A DNA stretch of 64,000 bases, from the NCBI GenBank assembly GCA_902792895.1, contig CADBBK010000025.1, positions 1 to 64,000 on the forward strand. Reading direction: 5' to 3'. A program made the position numbers and the translations under genes. Below the pieces are notes generated by a model. The model saw nothing but the letters and a program-made list of their open reading frames with translations. It ran no database searches and was not told the origin of the DNA. Below, piece by piece: positions 6,759-15,879 of this stretch (position 1 is its first letter; each line of letters starts with the position of its first letter). The DNA comes from an uncultured Bacteroidales bacterium. Its GTDB lineage: Bacteria > Bacteroidota > Bacteroidia > Bacteroidales > Muribaculaceae.

Positions 6759-8951
6759 ATGCGAAAATATCATCAATTTGCTTTTATCATACTGACAATT
6801 TTTGGCTTGTTGGCCTCATGCTCACAGCAGGAAAAAAAATACCGCATCGGGGTGTCGCAGTGCTCTGATGACATCTGGCGCGACAAGCAGAACTCGGAGT
6901 TACAGATCGGTGCCTATTTTCATGATAATGTGGACCTGCGCTTTGCCGTGGCCTACGATAGCGACGAGCGGCAGATCCAGCAGATTGACAGCCTTGTCGA
7001 GGCTGGGATTGACCTGCTGATTGTGGCCCCCAACCAGGTATCGACGATTTCGCCCGCCATCGATAGGGCCTATGATAAGGGCATCCCGGTCATCGTATTT
7101 GAGCGCAAGACCAACACCAAGAAATACACTGCCTATATGGGTGCCGACAACTATGAGATGGGGCACCTGATGGGAGAATATGTCGCCACTCGATTGGATG
7201 AACGTGGCCGAATTATCGAGGTGATGGGCCTCAAGGGTTCTTCGCCCGCCATCGAGCGCCATAACGGTTTCAGGAAGGCTATCGCCCAGCATCCCGGCAT
7301 CCAGGTGGTTGCTACCTTGCAGGGTGACTGGACCGAACCGACGGCCTACAACACCGTCAAGCAATGGATTAGCAAGAACAAAGGGGAAAAAATTGACTTG
7401 GTGTTCGGCATGAATGACCGCACGGCAATGGGAGCGCGCAAGGCCTTTGAGGAGGCTGGTGAAGCGTTGCCGCTGTTCTGCGGCATTGATGGCCTGCCAG
7501 GCGAGAATGGTGGCATCCGACAGGTAATGGACTCGTTGCTGGATGCGTCCTACATCTATCCCACCCACGGCGACCAGGTACTGCAACTGGCCGTGGACAT
7601 CCTCGAGGGAAAACCCTACGAGAAGGAGACGAAGCTGATGTCGGCACTTGTCACCCAGGAGAATGCTCGCGTGCTGCTGATGGAGAGCGAAGAAATCATG
7701 CGTCAGTCGCACTACCTCGAGCAGCTGCATGAAAAAGCCAGTCAGTATCTTGACCAACTGGGCAACCAGCGAACCCTGACATTTGTGGCGCTTGCCGCAA
7801 TTTTCCTGTTGCTGGCCCTGCTAGTTGGCATCTATATGTATTACCTGCAGCGGGCGCGCATTCAGGACGAGCGCATGCTCATGGAACGTGAGCAGCTGGA
7901 CTTCTACACTCAGGTGAGCCACGACCTGCGCACGCCGTTGACGCTTATCGAGGGACCGCTTGCCCAACTCGCCGAGACCCCCGACCTCCAGCATGCCAGC
8001 GAGGAAACCAGTAACCTGTTCTCTATCGTCAGACGCAACACACACAACCTGACGCAACTCATCAACAAGATGCTGGATGTCCAGGTGGGCGGACGCAAAC
8101 CCGACATGACCTCGGAAGAAATTGATGCCATGACCGTCCAGCAAGCCGTTAACGCTCCTGCCGGCGAGGGTCTCATCGACGAGGACGCCTCGACCGTGCT
8201 GATTGTCGATGACAACGCCGACATCCGTGCCTATCTGCGGACCATCCTGCAAGACAAGTACCATCTGCTGGAAGCTGAGGATGGACAACGCGGTCTTGAA
8301 ATAGCGCGGGAACAGGTGCCCGACTTGATTGTGTCCGACGTGATGATGCCCGTGATGAACGGCCTGGAGTTCTGCCAGCAGGTGAAAAAGGACGACATCT
8401 CCTGCCACATCCCCGTCATCCTGCTCACTGCCCGGGCGCTGGACAAGCACCAGATTGAGGGCTATGAGAGCGGGGCCGATGCCTACATCACCAAACCCTT
8501 CTCGCCCGACCTGCTCAAGGCACGCATCGACAACCTGTTGCAGAGCCGCCACCAGCTCAAGGACCTGTGGGCTGCGATGCCCGCGACCGAGCCTGCTGCG
8601 ACCGAGCCAGTTACTTCCCCGGCGCCCATCGAGGACCCGTTCATCGCACGGTTCAAGCAGCTGGTGGAGGAGCGCCTCGCGGACAGCAGCCTGAGTGTCG
8701 AGGACCTGGCAGCCGGCATGGGGATGAGCCGTGTGCAGCTCTACCGCAAGGTCAAGGCCTTGACGGGCAGTACGCCGGTGGACCTGCTGCGCAAGGCCAG
8801 GCTGGCCCAAGCCCAAAGATTGCTGCAACAGTCTGATTTATCGGTGAGCGAAATCGCTTATCAGGTGGGTTTTGCCTCGCCCTCCTATTTCACCAAGTGC
8901 TACAAGGACGAGTTCGGCACTGTTCCGGGTGAGGCGCGCAAAACTAACTAA
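6759..8951 (+). CDS. hybrid two-component regulator for fructan, lacking the HATPase domain
   Basis: The 730-aa protein has these parts in order: lipobox-like signal (LLASC, Cys21); periplasmic sugar-binding domain of the Peripla_BP_4 type (about 26-320); transmembrane helix (about 339-363); HisKA/DHp helices with VSHDLRTPL (His388); receiver domain with acidic pair Asp484-485 and phospho-acceptor Asp527 (VSDVMMP); and an AraC-type DNA-binding domain (about 625-728). Between the end of DHp (about 445) and the receiver (about 479) there are only some 35 residues. The usual HATPase_c domain with N, G1, F and G2 boxes is absent and the frame is unbroken. The family member BT1754 of B. thetaiotaomicron senses fructose and controls the levan locus. 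Position and sensor type suggest the same job here. I use the ATG at 6759; a TTG nine bases earlier is less likely. Confidence 0.9.
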   Translation: MRKYHQFAFIILTIFGLLASCSQQEKKYRIGVSQCSDDIWRDKQNSELQIGAYFHDNVDLRFAVAYDSDERQIQQIDSLVEAGIDLLIVAPNQVSTISPAIDRAYDKGIPVIVFERKTNTKKYTAYMGADNYEMGHLMGEYVATRLDERGRIIEVMGLKGSSPAIERHNGFRKAIAQHPGIQVVATLQGDWTEPTAYNTVKQWISKNKGEKIDLVFGMNDRTAMGARKAFEEAGEALPLFCGIDGLPGENGGIRQVMDSLLDASYIYPTHGDQVLQLAVDILEGKPYEKETKLMSALVTQENARVLLMESEEIMRQSHYLEQLHEKASQYLDQLGNQRTLTFVALAAIFLLLALLVGIYMYYLQRARIQDERMLMEREQLDFYTQVSHDLRTPLTLIEGPLAQLAETPDLQHASEETSNLFSIVRRNTHNLTQLINKMLDVQVGGRKPDMTSEEIDAMTVQQAVNAPAGEGLIDEDASTVLIVDDNADIRAYLRTILQDKYHLLEAEDGQRGLEIAREQVPDLIVSDVMMPVMNGLEFCQQVKKDDISCHIPVILLTARALDKHQIEGYESGADAYITKPFSPDLLKARIDNLLQSRHQLKDLWAAMPATEPAATEPVTSPAPIEDPFIARFKQLVEERLADSSLSVEDLAAGMGMSRVQLYRKVKALTGSTPVDLLRKARLAQAQRLLQQSDLSVSEIAYQVGFASPSYFTKCYKDEFGTVPGEARKTN

Positions 8952-8991
8952 AATGAAACACTAACTACGAATTACGCGAGGCATTATATAA

Positions 8992-9018
8992 AAACTACGA
9001 ATTACACGAATTAAACTA
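8992..9018 (+). repeat. intergenic repeat AACTACGAATT-ACACGAATT
   Basis: AAAAACTACGAATTACACGA followed by ATTAAACTAAG here is nearly identical to 20388-20418 (AAACTACGAATTGCACGAAT, then TTAACTAA). A shorter partial copy lies at 8962-8977. These are non-coding dispersed repeats on both sides of the fructan locus. Confidence 0.5.
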
Positions 9019-9025
9019 AGGTAAT

Positions 9026-9173
9026 GATATAGCTGTTGGCCCTGAGAGTCTTTTAATGCGAATTTCGCTAATGAGACTAATTTCACGAAATAATAAAAAT
9101 CTATTCGTATAAAATTTGATAAATTCGTGTAATTCGCATTAGCCCCGCAGGGTTTTGGGGCAACTGCTATATC
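9026..9173. repeat. palindromic dispersed element, copy 1 (148 bp)
   Basis: The element is bounded by the inverted repeat GATATAGC (9026-9033) / GCTATATC (9166-9173). Inside, TAATGCGAATT (9054-9064) pairs with AATTCGCATTA (9131-9141), and CCCTG with CAGGG. The blocks CCCTGA-AG--TTTTAATGCGAA, TTCGCTAAT and CATTAGCCCCGCAGGGT are shared with 26251-26356. No coding capacity is present. It is MITE- or REP-like. Confidence 0.65.
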
Positions 9174-9265
9174 GTCCCCTAAACTAATTAGGCATCCGCC
9201 TGCTTATTCTCTCTAATTTCACGGAGGGCATCTGCCTGCGATTCGAACATCAGGAACAAACACTA

Positions 9266-9322
9266 AACAACAACTCAAACAACTTTTTAAGGCGGTCTTA
9301 TTTTGTTGTTTGGGTTGTTGTT
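9266..9322. other. 18-bp hairpin in the susC leader region
   Basis: AACAACAACTCAAACAAC (9266-9283) pairs with GTTGTTTGGGTTGTTGTT (9305-9322) with a single T-G wobble; the loop is 21 nt. It lies about 170 bp upstream of the susC -7 box, between the regulator and susC. It may end regulator transcription or be a simple-sequence relict. The rest of the 8952-9550 gap holds the two repeats listed and the susC promoter. Confidence 0.45.
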
Positions 9323-9489
9323 TTGTTGCTCTTATTGTTTGAAAAAACTTAGCGACTTTGCGCTTTAGCGTGGAGTCGTACTGGTGCTGATGCTTGTAAA
9401 AATCGTTCAATGGTTTGAAGAAATGATACATTGAAACATATTTGCAAGCGTTGGAACGAAAACTGATAGTCCTTTATATTATAGAAGGT

Positions 9490-9497
9490 TAACTTTG
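9490..9497 (+). promoter_or_regulatory. -7 box of the susC promoter
   Basis: TAACTTTG fits TAnnTTTG, 54 bp upstream of the susC ATG. No good -33 TTTG is seen, as expected for a promoter that needs an activator such as the AraC domain of the hybrid regulator. Confidence 0.55.
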
Positions 9498-9550
9498 CCA
9501 ACAAACGACATAAACTATTTTTTTCTATTCACCAAAACCAACAGAACACT

Positions 9551-12500
9551 ATGAATGTACTGAAAAGATTTCTACTCAGCCTGGTGCTCCTGTTGTCGTG
9601 CGCGCTAGCGGCGCACGCGCAAACAGAGGTGACAGGCACGGTGTACGATGCGACGGGAGAGACCGTCATCGGCGCCACTGTGATGGAGAAAGGTACCACT
9701 AACGGTACAGTAACCGACTTTGACGGCGTCTTCACCATCAAGGTCAATCCCGGGGCAACCCTCGTATTCTCCTACGTGGGCTTCCTCAATGTTGAGATGC
9801 CCGCCAGCGACGGCATGGTTGTCACCATGCAGGAGGACGCCCTGGCCCTGAACGAGATCGTGGTCACGGGTTACACCACGCAGCGCAAGGCCGACTTGAC
9901 CGGCGCCGTGAGCGTTGTGAGCGTGACCGACCTGGTCAAGCAGAACGAGAATAACCCCATCAAGGCGATGCAGGGCCGCGTGCCGGGCATGAACATCTCG
10001 GCCGACGGTAACCCGTCGGGTGCCGCGACGGTGCGCATCCGTGGTACGGGTACGCTGAACAACAACGACCCGCTGTACATCATCGACGGTGTGCCCACCA
10101 AGGCCGGTATGCACGAGCTCAACGGCAACGACATCGAGAGCATCCAGGTGCTGAAGGATGCCGCCTCGGCGTCGATCTACGGTAGCCGCGCTGCCAACGG
10201 TGTGATCATCATCACCACCAAGGGCGGCAAGGACGGCAAGGTAAAGATCGACTTCGATGCGAGCCTGTCGGTGCAGACCTATGCCCACAAGATGAAGGTG
10301 CTGAACGCCAAGGAGTTCGGCCAGGTGATGTGGCAGGGCTATGTGAACGACGGCCTGAACCCCAACCTGAACGGCCTGGGCTACAACTATGACTGGAGCT
10401 ACAATGCCCAGGGCGTGCCCGTGCTGGGCGGCATCACGATGAGCAAGTATCTGGATCCTGCCGGCAAGACGCCCGCCGCCGATACCGACTGGTTCAAGGA
10501 GACGACGCGCACGGGCCTGGTGCAGCAGTACAACGTGTCGCTGAGCCAGGGCACCGAGAACGGGACCTCGTTCTTCTCGCTGGGCTACTACAAGAACGAC
10601 GGTATCATCAAGAAGTCGGACTTCCAGCGCCTGTCGGCCCGCATGAACTCGACCTACAAGCTGCTGAACATCGGTGACCGCAAGATCGTCACCGTGGGTG
10701 AGCACTTCACCGTGAACCGCACCAACGAGCTGCAGGCTCCCGGCGGATTCCTGGAGAACGTGCTGCAGTTCAACCCGTCGCTGCCCGTTTACACAACCGA
10801 CGGCAGCTATGCCGGTCCCGTGGGCGGCTATCCTGACCGCGAGAACCCCGTGGCCCGTCTGGACCGCAACAGCGACAACCGCTACACCTACTGGCGCATG
10901 TTCGGTGATGCTTTCATCAACATCAACCCCATCGCCGATTTCAACATCAAGTCGACCTTCGGTCTCGACTACTCGCAGAAGCAGCAGCGCATCTTCACCT
11001 ATCCCATCACCGAGGGCACCGTGGCCAACCCGACCAATGCTGTCGAGGCCAAGCAGGAGCACTGGACCAAGTGGATGTGGAATGCCATCGCTACCTATAA
11101 CCTGGAGCGCGGAGCACATCGCGGCGACGTGATGATCGGTACCGAGCTCAACCGCGAGGACGACTCGTGGCTCAGCGGCAAGGCCTATGACTTTGCCGTG
11201 CTGAATCCCGACTACATGTGGCCCAACGCCGCCGTCGGCGAGGCAGAGGCCTACGGCTCGGGCGAGGGTTACACCCTGGTATCGTTCTTCGGCAAGATGA
11301 ACTATACCTACGCCGACCGCTACCTGGCCAGTGTGACGGTGCGCTATGACGGCTCCAGCCGTTTCGGCCGCAACAACCGCTACGGTACCTTCCCCTCGGT
11401 CAGCCTGGGTTGGCGCATCAGCGAGGAGCCCTTCATGAAGCGCATGGAGTGGCTCGACAACCTCAAGCTGCGCGCATCGTGGGGACAGACCGGTAACCAG
11501 GAGATCTCCAACATTGCCCGCTACACGCTGTTCGAGAGCAACTATGGCGAGGCCGGTTTCGGTGGCCAGAGCTACGGTACCAGCTACGATATCGCCGGCA
11601 CCAATGGCGGCCAGACGCTCCCCAGCGGTTTCAAGCGCAACCAGTTGGGTAACGACAACCTGAAGTGGGAAACCACGACACAGACCAACGTCGGTTTTGA
11701 CTTCGGCATGCTGCGCAACGCGCTGTACGGCTCGTTTGAGTGGTACTACAAGAAGACCACCGACATCCTGGTGTACATGCCCGGCATCGGTGTGATGGGT
11801 GAGGGCAGCAGCCAGTGGATCAACGCCGGTGAGATGACCAACAAGGGTATCGAGCTGAACGTGGGTTACCGCGGCAGCGCGGGCGATTTCCAGTATGACA
11901 TCGCCGCCAACCTGGGTACCTATCGCAACAAGGTGACCAAGCTCCCCGAGACCTTGGCAGCAGCCGGCACCTTCGGCGGCAACGGCGTCGAGAGTGTTGT
12001 GGGACATCCCATGGGCGCCCAGGTGGGCTATGTATATGACGGCATCTTCAAGAGCCTGGACGAGATCTACAACCATGCCGCACAGGATGGTGCCGGTCTG
12101 GGCCGCATCCGCTGGAAAGACCTGAACGGTGACGGCGTGATCAACGAGAAGGACCAGAAGTGGATCTACTCGCCCGTGCCCGACTTCACCTGGGGTCTTA
12201 ACATCTATCTTGAATACAAGAATGTGGACTTCACCATGTTCTGGCAGGGCGTGCAGGGCGTTGACGTAATCAGCGACCTGAAGCGCGAGTCTGACCTGTG
12301 GGCCGGTCTGAACATCACCAACCTGAACAAGGGCCGTCGCCTGCTCGACGCGTGGACTCCCATGAACCCCAGTTCCAACATCCCCGCTGTCAGCACGATG
12401 GACAACAACAACGAGAAGCGTGTGAGCAGCTACTTTGTGGAGAACGGTTCCTTCGCCAAGATGCGCAACATCCAGCTGGGTTACAACTTCGGCACCAGGG

Positions 12501-12661
12501 TGTGCGACAAGTTGCACCTGTCCCGCCTGCGCATGTATGTATCAGCCCAGAATCTGCTGACCATCAAGAGCAAGTCATTCACCGGCGTGGATCCCGAGAA
12601 CCCCAACTTCGGTTATCCTATCCCCCTCAATGTCACCTATGGTCTTAATGTTTCATTCTAA
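9551..12661 (+). CDS. SusC-family TonB-dependent fructan importer
   Basis: The 1036-aa outer-membrane receptor has a signal peptide (residues 1-23, ending AHA-Q), then a carboxypeptidase-regulatory-like beta domain (about 26-105, VTGTVYDATGETVIGATV.. KGTTNGTVTDFDG). A SusC signature (NEIVVTGYTTQRKADLTGAVS) and plug (..RIRGTGTLNNNDPLYIIDGVP.. SASIYGSRAANGVIIITTK) follow, then a 22-strand barrel ending in the C-terminal Phe (LNVSF). With SusD it takes up oligosaccharides across the outer membrane by TonB energy. It opens the operon that continues to the fructokinase. The fructan substrate is inferred from the GH32 and fructokinase partners and from the order, which parallels the levan locus of B. 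thetaiotaomicron. Confidence 0.93.
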   Translation: MNVLKRFLLSLVLLLSCALAAHAQTEVTGTVYDATGETVIGATVMEKGTTNGTVTDFDGVFTIKVNPGATLVFSYVGFLNVEMPASDGMVVTMQEDALALNEIVVTGYTTQRKADLTGAVSVVSVTDLVKQNENNPIKAMQGRVPGMNISADGNPSGAATVRIRGTGTLNNNDPLYIIDGVPTKAGMHELNGNDIESIQVLKDAASASIYGSRAANGVIIITTKGGKDGKVKIDFDASLSVQTYAHKMKVLNAKEFGQVMWQGYVNDGLNPNLNGLGYNYDWSYNAQGVPVLGGITMSKYLDPAGKTPAADTDWFKETTRTGLVQQYNVSLSQGTENGTSFFSLGYYKNDGIIKKSDFQRLSARMNSTYKLLNIGDRKIVTVGEHFTVNRTNELQAPGGFLENVLQFNPSLPVYTTDGSYAGPVGGYPDRENPVARLDRNSDNRYTYWRMFGDAFININPIADFNIKSTFGLDYSQKQQRIFTYPITEGTVANPTNAVEAKQEHWTKWMWNAIATYNLERGAHRGDVMIGTELNREDDSWLSGKAYDFAVLNPDYMWPNAAVGEAEAYGSGEGYTLVSFFGKMNYTYADRYLASVTVRYDGSSRFGRNNRYGTFPSVSLGWRISEEPFMKRMEWLDNLKLRASWGQTGNQEISNIARYTLFESNYGEAGFGGQSYGTSYDIAGTNGGQTLPSGFKRNQLGNDNLKWETTTQTNVGFDFGMLRNALYGSFEWYYKKTTDILVYMPGIGVMGEGSSQWINAGEMTNKGIELNVGYRGSAGDFQYDIAANLGTYRNKVTKLPETLAAAGTFGGNGVESVVGHPMGAQVGYVYDGIFKSLDEIYNHAAQDGAGLGRIRWKDLNGDGVINEKDQKWIYSPVPDFTWGLNIYLEYKNVDFTMFWQGVQGVDVISDLKRESDLWAGLNITNLNKGRRLLDAWTPMNPSSNIPAVSTMDNNNEKRVSSYFVENGSFAKMRNIQLGYNFGTRVCDKLHLSRLRMYVSAQNLLTIKSKSFTGVDPENPNFGYPIPLNVTYGLNVSF

Positions 12662-12677
12662 AAATTCAGGATTCACT

Positions 12678-14417
12678 ATGAAAAAGATATTCAATATATT
12701 GTGTGTCGGTCTGCTGTGCTGCAGTGCTACCACATTGTTTACGTCTTGCAATGATTTTCTTGACGAGCACAAGCCCCAGGCCACACTCAGCGACGAACAG
12801 GTAAAGTCGCCCGAGAATGCCGAGGCCATGGCCATTTCGGCCTATGCTATCTTCACCTCGGCCGAGGACATCAACTCATCCTTCTCGATGTGGAACTTCG
12901 ACGTCCGTAGTGATGACGCCTACAAGGGTGGTAACGGTACCAGCGACGGTGACGTGTTCCACCAGCTGGAGATCCAGCAGGGTGTGTTGACCACCAACTG
13001 GAACATTAATGACATGTGGGTGAGGTTGTACAACAGCCTGTCGCGCGTGAACAGCGCCATCGCCCTGCTCAAGGAGACCGACGACAGCTACGCCATGAAG
13101 GGACAGCGCCTGGCCGAGATGAAATTCTTGCGTGCCTATGGCCACTTCCTGCTCAAGCGCCTGTACAAGAACATCCCCTTTGTCATCAACGAGAACCTGA
13201 CCTACGACGAGTATAACGAACTGTCCAACACCCAGTACACCAACGACGAGGGCTGGCAGCTCATCATCGACGACCTGATGGAGGCCTATAACACCCTGCC
13301 CGCAGTGCAGCAGGACAAGGGCCGTCCCACCCGTGCCGCCGCCGCCGCCTTCCTGGCCAAGGTTTACCTCTACAAGGCTTATCGCCAGGATGATGCCAAG
13401 AGCAACCAGGTGACGGGCATCGACCAGGGTGACCTGCAGAAGGTCATCGAGTTCACCGACCCCTCGCTGTATGCCAACTACGGCCTGGAGGATGACATCC
13501 ACAATAACTTCCGTCCCGAGGAGCAGTACGAGAACGGCATCGAGAGCATCTGGGCTATCCAGTACTCGCGCAACGACGGTTCGACCTATGGTAACCTGAA
13601 CTGGAGCTATGGCTTGATTCCGCCCAACATCCCCGGTGCTACCGATGGTGGCTGCGACTTCTACAAGCCCTCGCAGAACCTGGTGAACGCCTATCGCACC
13701 GGTGCCGACGGTCTGCCCCTGCTCGACAACTTCAACGAGAAGGATTACAGCATGAGCGACGACAACGCCGACCCGCGCCTGTTCCTCACCGTGGGTATGC
13801 CCGGACTGCCCTATATGTTCAACCGCAACTACATGATGGAGGAAACCAGCATCTGGAGCCGCAGCAACGGTCTGTATGGCTACTACGTGTCGCTCAAGCA
13901 CAATGTTGATCCCGCCCTCATCGGCAGCTACCTCATCAAGGGCTCCTACTGGGCCAGCTCGATGAACCGCATCGTCTTCCGCTATGCCGACGTGCTGCTG
14001 ATGCGTGCCGAGGCCTTTGCCCAGTTGGGCCAGACCGAACAGGCCATCAACCTCGTGAACCAGCTGCGCTCGCGTGCTGCCACCAGCACCCAGATGATTT
14101 CCAGCTATCCTAACTCCTATGGTGTGAAGATGTACATCAGCAACTACCGCGGCAGCTATTCCAAGGATCAGGCCGTGAAGATTGTGAAGATGGAACGCCG
14201 TCTGGAGATGGGTATGGAGAGCGAGCGTTTCTTCGACCTCGTGCGCTGGGGTGATGCCGCCACGGTGCTCAACAAGTACTACTCCGAGGAAATCAGCAGC
14301 TGCGCCATCTACAGCGCCGCTCATTTCACCGCCAACAAGGACGAGTACCTGCCCATCCCGTTCAGCCAGATTTCGGCCTCCAACGGCCATTACACTCAGA
14401 ACATTGGCAACTGGTAA
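12678..14417 (+). CDS. SusD-family surface glycan-binding lipoprotein
   Basis: The 579-aa protein starts at the ATG at 12678, just after susC; the frame to the left overlaps susC and is not used. A lipobox (LFTSC, Cys24) anchors it to the membrane. The N-terminal NDFLDEHKPQATLSDEQ segment, the TPR-rich RagB/SusD core (about 30-330) and the C-terminal SusD domain (RYADVLLMRAEAFAQLG.., ERRLEMGMESERFFDLVRWGDA.. EYLPIPFSQI) are typical. It forms the lid on SusC and captures fructan oligosaccharides on the cell surface. Its place directly behind susC, with a 16-bp gap, is diagnostic of a Sus-like pair. Confidence 0.93.
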   Translation: MKKIFNILCVGLLCCSATTLFTSCNDFLDEHKPQATLSDEQVKSPENAEAMAISAYAIFTSAEDINSSFSMWNFDVRSDDAYKGGNGTSDGDVFHQLEIQQGVLTTNWNINDMWVRLYNSLSRVNSAIALLKETDDSYAMKGQRLAEMKFLRAYGHFLLKRLYKNIPFVINENLTYDEYNELSNTQYTNDEGWQLIIDDLMEAYNTLPAVQQDKGRPTRAAAAAFLAKVYLYKAYRQDDAKSNQVTGIDQGDLQKVIEFTDPSLYANYGLEDDIHNNFRPEEQYENGIESIWAIQYSRNDGSTYGNLNWSYGLIPPNIPGATDGGCDFYKPSQNLVNAYRTGADGLPLLDNFNEKDYSMSDDNADPRLFLTVGMPGLPYMFNRNYMMEETSIWSRSNGLYGYYVSLKHNVDPALIGSYLIKGSYWASSMNRIVFRYADVLLMRAEAFAQLGQTEQAINLVNQLRSRAATSTQMISSYPNSYGVKMYISNYRGSYSKDQAVKIVKMERRLEMGMESERFFDLVRWGDAATVLNKYYSEEISSCAIYSAAHFTANKDEYLPIPFSQISASNGHYTQNIGNW

Positions 14418-14456
14418 TCACAGCAACATCGTTAAATCCCGTTGAATAAAATATCA

Positions 14457-15872
14457 ATGATTATGAAAGCTAAATTATTTTATATATTCTGTGCCTGTCT
14501 GGTCTGCTGCGGACTCGCCCCAATGCTCAGCTCCTGCTCCGATGACAACATCAGCGACCTGGATTTGAAGGGCAACTGCATGATCGACCAGCTCACCCTG
14601 GACAATTTCGAGGGAATCATCGATCTGCCCTCGCGCTCCATCCTCGTTCGTCTGCCTGAGGTTTATGAAACCTCGGCGATGAAGGTCACCTCGTTGAAGA
14701 TGTCCGATGGTGCCGTGTGCAACATCCACCAGGGCGAAACCATCAATATGGACGCTGCCAAGGTGCTGCATGTCAAGAACGGTGACGTGTATATGGACTG
14801 GACCCTTTCGGTTCTCCACGACGAGGCCCGCATCACCTCGTTTGTGATCAACGACATCTACACGGGTAGCATCGACCAGGATGCCAAGACGATTGTGGTT
14901 TACATCCCTGCAACCCTCGACATCACCAATCTGGTGCCCACCATTACCTATAGCGCCAATGCCACGATCACCCCGTCGTCGGGTGTGGCTCAGGACTTCT
15001 CTCAGCCCGTCACCTATACAGTGAAGAACAATTCGGCCGAGAGCGTCTATACTGTTAAGGTCATCGCCATCAGCAAGCCCAAGGCCCTCTTCCTGGGTTC
15101 CGCTCCCACGATGAGCGAACTCGATCCCGAGGCTCAGGCCGCTTGCCAGTGGATGCTGGGCAACGTTGAGAGCTCGCTGTATGCTTCGTTTGCCGACCTG
15201 CGTGCCGGCACGCTCGACCTGTCGGATTGCAAGCTCATCTGGTGGCACTGGCACGTTGACGGTGGTGTGGATGGCCATGACAACTTTGTGGCCAAGGCTA
15301 CCGACGCGATGAACACCCTCAACGAGCTGCGTCAGTTCTACGAGAACGGCGGTGCGTTCCTGCTCACCCGCTATGCTGTCAACCTGCCGTCATTCATCGG
15401 CACCACCGGTGACGACGAGTGGACGACGCCCAACAACTGCTGGGGTCAGGACGAGGCCTATGCTGAGCTTTGCGGCGGCCCGTGGACATTCCGCATCTTT
15501 GACGGTCAGAATAACCATGCCATTTATCAAGGTCTTGTAGCCGGTGACAACCCCAACGAGGTTTATTGCACCGATGCAGGTTACCACATCACCAACTCCA
15601 CTGCCCAGTACCACATCGGTACCGACTGGGGCGGTTATGACAACTATGACGTCTGGACTGGCCGCACCGGTGGCCGTGTTCTCGGCGTTGGTGGCGATGG
15701 CGCTATCGTACTCTGGGAGTATCCCGCTCACGACGGCAAGGGTGGCATCATCTGCGTCGGCTCGGGCTGCTATGACTGGTATTCCTACACCTACGAGGCT
15801 GGCTACACCGAGAAGTTCCACAAGAACATTGCGATTATGACCAAGAATGCTATCAACTATTTAACCAAGTAA
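14457..15872 (+). CDS. DUF4960 surface fructan-binding lipoprotein (SusE-position)
   Basis: The protein is about 471 aa (ATG 14457; 14463 is an equally good start). A lipobox (MLSSC, Cys27) marks a lipoprotein. Residues about 40-200 hold two Ig-like/DUF5018-type repeats (ITSFVINDIYTGSIDQDAKTI.., YTVKNNSAESVYTVKV). Residues about 205-470 match DUF4960, rich in Trp and aromatic residues (LIWWHWHVDGGVDGHDNF.., GGAFLLTRYAV.., ECVGSGCYDWYSY-like end). In levan loci the third gene after susC/susD is a surface glycan-binding protein of this kind. It probably binds polymeric fructan next to the surface fructanase. No catalytic motif is seen. Confidence 0.82.
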   Translation: MIMKAKLFYIFCACLVCCGLAPMLSSCSDDNISDLDLKGNCMIDQLTLDNFEGIIDLPSRSILVRLPEVYETSAMKVTSLKMSDGAVCNIHQGETINMDAAKVLHVKNGDVYMDWTLSVLHDEARITSFVINDIYTGSIDQDAKTIVVYIPATLDITNLVPTITYSANATITPSSGVAQDFSQPVTYTVKNNSAESVYTVKVIAISKPKALFLGSAPTMSELDPEAQAACQWMLGNVESSLYASFADLRAGTLDLSDCKLIWWHWHVDGGVDGHDNFVAKATDAMNTLNELRQFYENGGAFLLTRYAVNLPSFIGTTGDDEWTTPNNCWGQDEAYAELCGGPWTFRIFDGQNNHAIYQGLVAGDNPNEVYCTDAGYHITNSTAQYHIGTDWGGYDNYDVWTGRTGGRVLGVGGDGAIVLWEYPAHDGKGGIICVGSGCYDWYSYTYEAGYTEKFHKNIAIMTKNAINYLTK

Positions 15873-15879
15873 TTGACTC

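Noticed and set aside
9605-12517. 970-codon open frame opposite susC
   Set aside because: GC-rich codons of susC leave few stops on the other strand; the translation is Val/His/Leu-rich without domains. The same holds for the long frames opposite susD (12876-14390), frdA (34890-36743) and the CoA-transferase (40512-41714).
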